A DNA stretch of 35,000 nt from a bacterium. Lineage in GTDB: Bacteria; Fidelibacterota; Marinisomatia; Marinisomatales; TCS55. Shown here piece by piece: positions 21,701 to 24,700 of the stretch; position 1 is the first letter of the stretch; each line of letters opens with the position of its first letter. The stretch is taken from contig SGYN01000016.1 in assembly GCA_004321715.1 (NCBI GenBank), positions 1 through 35,000 on the forward strand. The letters are read 5' to 3'. Position numbers and translations under genes: made by a program. The notes under the pieces are model-generated. The model did not search any database, was not told the origin of the DNA, and worked only from the letters and a program-made list of their open reading frames with translations.

Positions 21701-24700
21701 CAACATTCTGGTCTGCAATCATATCTCGGATTTCCCATTGCTGATACCCATCATCTATCAACTTATCTATTTCATATTGAGAATCATAATCACTTGCCTC
21801 TGCTGTTGCGCGACTGCTGATGTCTTCAACCGATACAGTATAATTTCCATTTCTCGTTGAATAACCATCTACAACAATATAATATGTGCCTGCAGATAGT
21901 TGAGAACTTGGTAGGGTAGCATACAAATTATTATAGGAGCAGCTGTAATCATCATTATAGTATCCTGCAGATGTGCCTACACACTGACCATTAGCAGTAA
22001 ATATCTGCAATTTAGTATCATAGTTTGTTGCACTATTACAAGTGGTAACAGATATAGTTGTTGGCTCTGATAAATGCAATGTATATGCAACATCTTCATT
22101 ATCACTACCACTTACATCCCAATTGTTTCCTTGTCCTGTATTAAAATGTGAATGCGTATAAGGCAAACTAGTGATTAGAAAATCACCACAACCAAGACTT
22201 GCTGTTCCGACAGTCATATTTTCATCAAATTGAACCGATATATCTAGTGTATCACCAACATTGTAAAACGTATTTTCCATACTGGAAGTCACATTAATAA
22301 CTGAAGGTGAAACGCCATCAATGATAATAGCTTTTGATCCACTTAACGATAAAGAATCTCCTGGTGTAGGCAATGTTAGATTAACATTATTACCAGAAGC
22401 ATCTCTCATTGTACCGCTATTTAATGAAAGAGCATTCGTCCCAGTATATGAAAGATCACTACTTGTATCTCCAGTTGAAACAGTATAAATAAACGTTAAT
22501 AGATGTGTTCCTGTTCCACTAGAATAATCTGCTGTTGCATCGCTTGATCCTGTTTCAAGTGTTAGTTGTGGAACTCCCGTCACTGTAACTAAATCATCAA
22601 AAGAAATAGTAATAGAAATATCTTCATCTAAACTATAGGCTTCATTATTTGCTGTAGATGTTACGGATGTAACTACAGGGACTACGCCATCAACATGAAT
22701 AGCTTTTGAATATCCTAGTGAACCAACAGTCCCAGGTATTGGCATCGTTAATACAGCATCATTCCCACTTGCCTCCTTAATCGTACCACCATTTAAAAAT
22801 AATGCTTGAGAACGGGTATAATCTAAATCAGTTGAATAATGACCATTGGAAACAGTATAATCAAATGTCAAACTACTTGTACCACTACCACTTGAATAAT
22901 CCACGACATCACCGCGCAAGGGACTAGAACCCCAAGTTCCATTGTATAATGTACCATTCACCCCAACAGATGAATGATCAAAAATAATATTCCCCAAACC
23001 TTCATCCATCGTATAATAACGTATTAGATCAGAGGAAGATGTATAATTTCCGGAGCTCACTGCTGCAGATATAGAGGATCCGCTATTATATAAATCGATT
23101 ATTTCTGTACTATCAAGCTGACTATCCCAAATGGCAATTTCATCTATTAATCCATTGAAATAAGATGATGAACTAAATGCTTTATGTACACCAAGCAAAA
23201 AATCTCCAACAGTAGTTTCTACATTAGAATTATTTGTATTTGCCTGCACTCCATTAATAAACCAAGTAATGGTATTTGCAGAGTTATTATGCACAAGAAC
23301 CACATTATACCAGCGATTAACTTCTGATACAACACCCGACAGACGTTCTCCACCACCTAGAAAAGTTGCAAATTGATTTGATGAACTTCTCACATATACA
23401 ATACTGCGGCCAGTACCGCTAGCATCCATTTGCTGGAATATGTTTTTATTGGAACTAGAATATGAATTGGATTTAACCCAAAGTGATAAAGTAAAATCTG
23501 TTATAGACGGATTAAAGCCAGTCATGCGAACATAATCACCATTTCCATCAAAACTCAAACTAGTTCCCCCAGTGTTAATCTCTAATTGTGGAGTGCCAGT
23601 AACGGTCAATGCTTCACTAAAGGCAACTGTAATAGGAATAATATCACCCAAATTATATGTTCCATCTAATGATGTAGATGTGATATTATTTACAACTGGC
23701 GCACCACCATCAACAATAATTTCTTTATTTGCCCCTAACGATCCTTCCGCACCAGGTGCAGGCAATATTAAATTTGCAGCATTACCATATGCATCCGTTA
23801 TTGTACCACCATTTAAAATTAACGCAGTGGAATCCTGATAATCTAAATCAGCACTATTTTCACCTGCAGCAGTAGTATAATTAAATGTAATTGTATTGGA
23901 TCCAGAACCTGACGCATAACTAGCAATAGCATCAGAAGCTCCCGTTTCCATTGTAAGCTGAGGATTGCCGATAACAACTACATTTTCATTAAAGGAAATC
24001 GCAATTGGTATTACACTACCCACATTGTACACACTGTCTGCTATTGTAGATGAAACAGATGAGACAAGAGGACCAAATCCATCTACAACCAATGCTTTAT
24101 TTGCTGATAATGAACCTGCAGCCCCTGGAATTGGAAGTGTAAGTATCGCATCATTACCAGATGCATCTCGTATGGTACCACTATTCACATCCAACGCATC
24201 AACGCTTACATAATCCAAATCACTACTAGAATCACCTGTTGCAACAATATATTGAAATGATATAATGTTTGTTCCATGACCACTTATATAATAGGCAGCG
24301 CTATCTCCTGCGCCAGTTTCCAAAGTGATTTTTGGAGTTCCAGTCCCACCAGATCGTAAAGTAAAAATAGGATCGATATCATTATTATTTAAAAACTCAT
24401 CTACTTCCCAAGACATATATCCATCGGCTCGAAGCTTTGTTATTTCATACTCACTATCATATCCAACAGTATTAGTAAAACGAGGGTAATCATCCATTCC
24501 TGGTAAATTCATATCAGTAGTATTTTGTTCGGCACTATTTCTTCCGCTCACCACTGAAATATCTATTTGATAATTTCCAGTTGCACCGCTATAACCATCT
24601 ACAACAACATAGTACTGACCTGCTTCCAATTGACTGCTTGGTAAAGAAGCTCTTAATCCGCTATAACTACAGCTATAATCATCATTATAATAACTTGTTG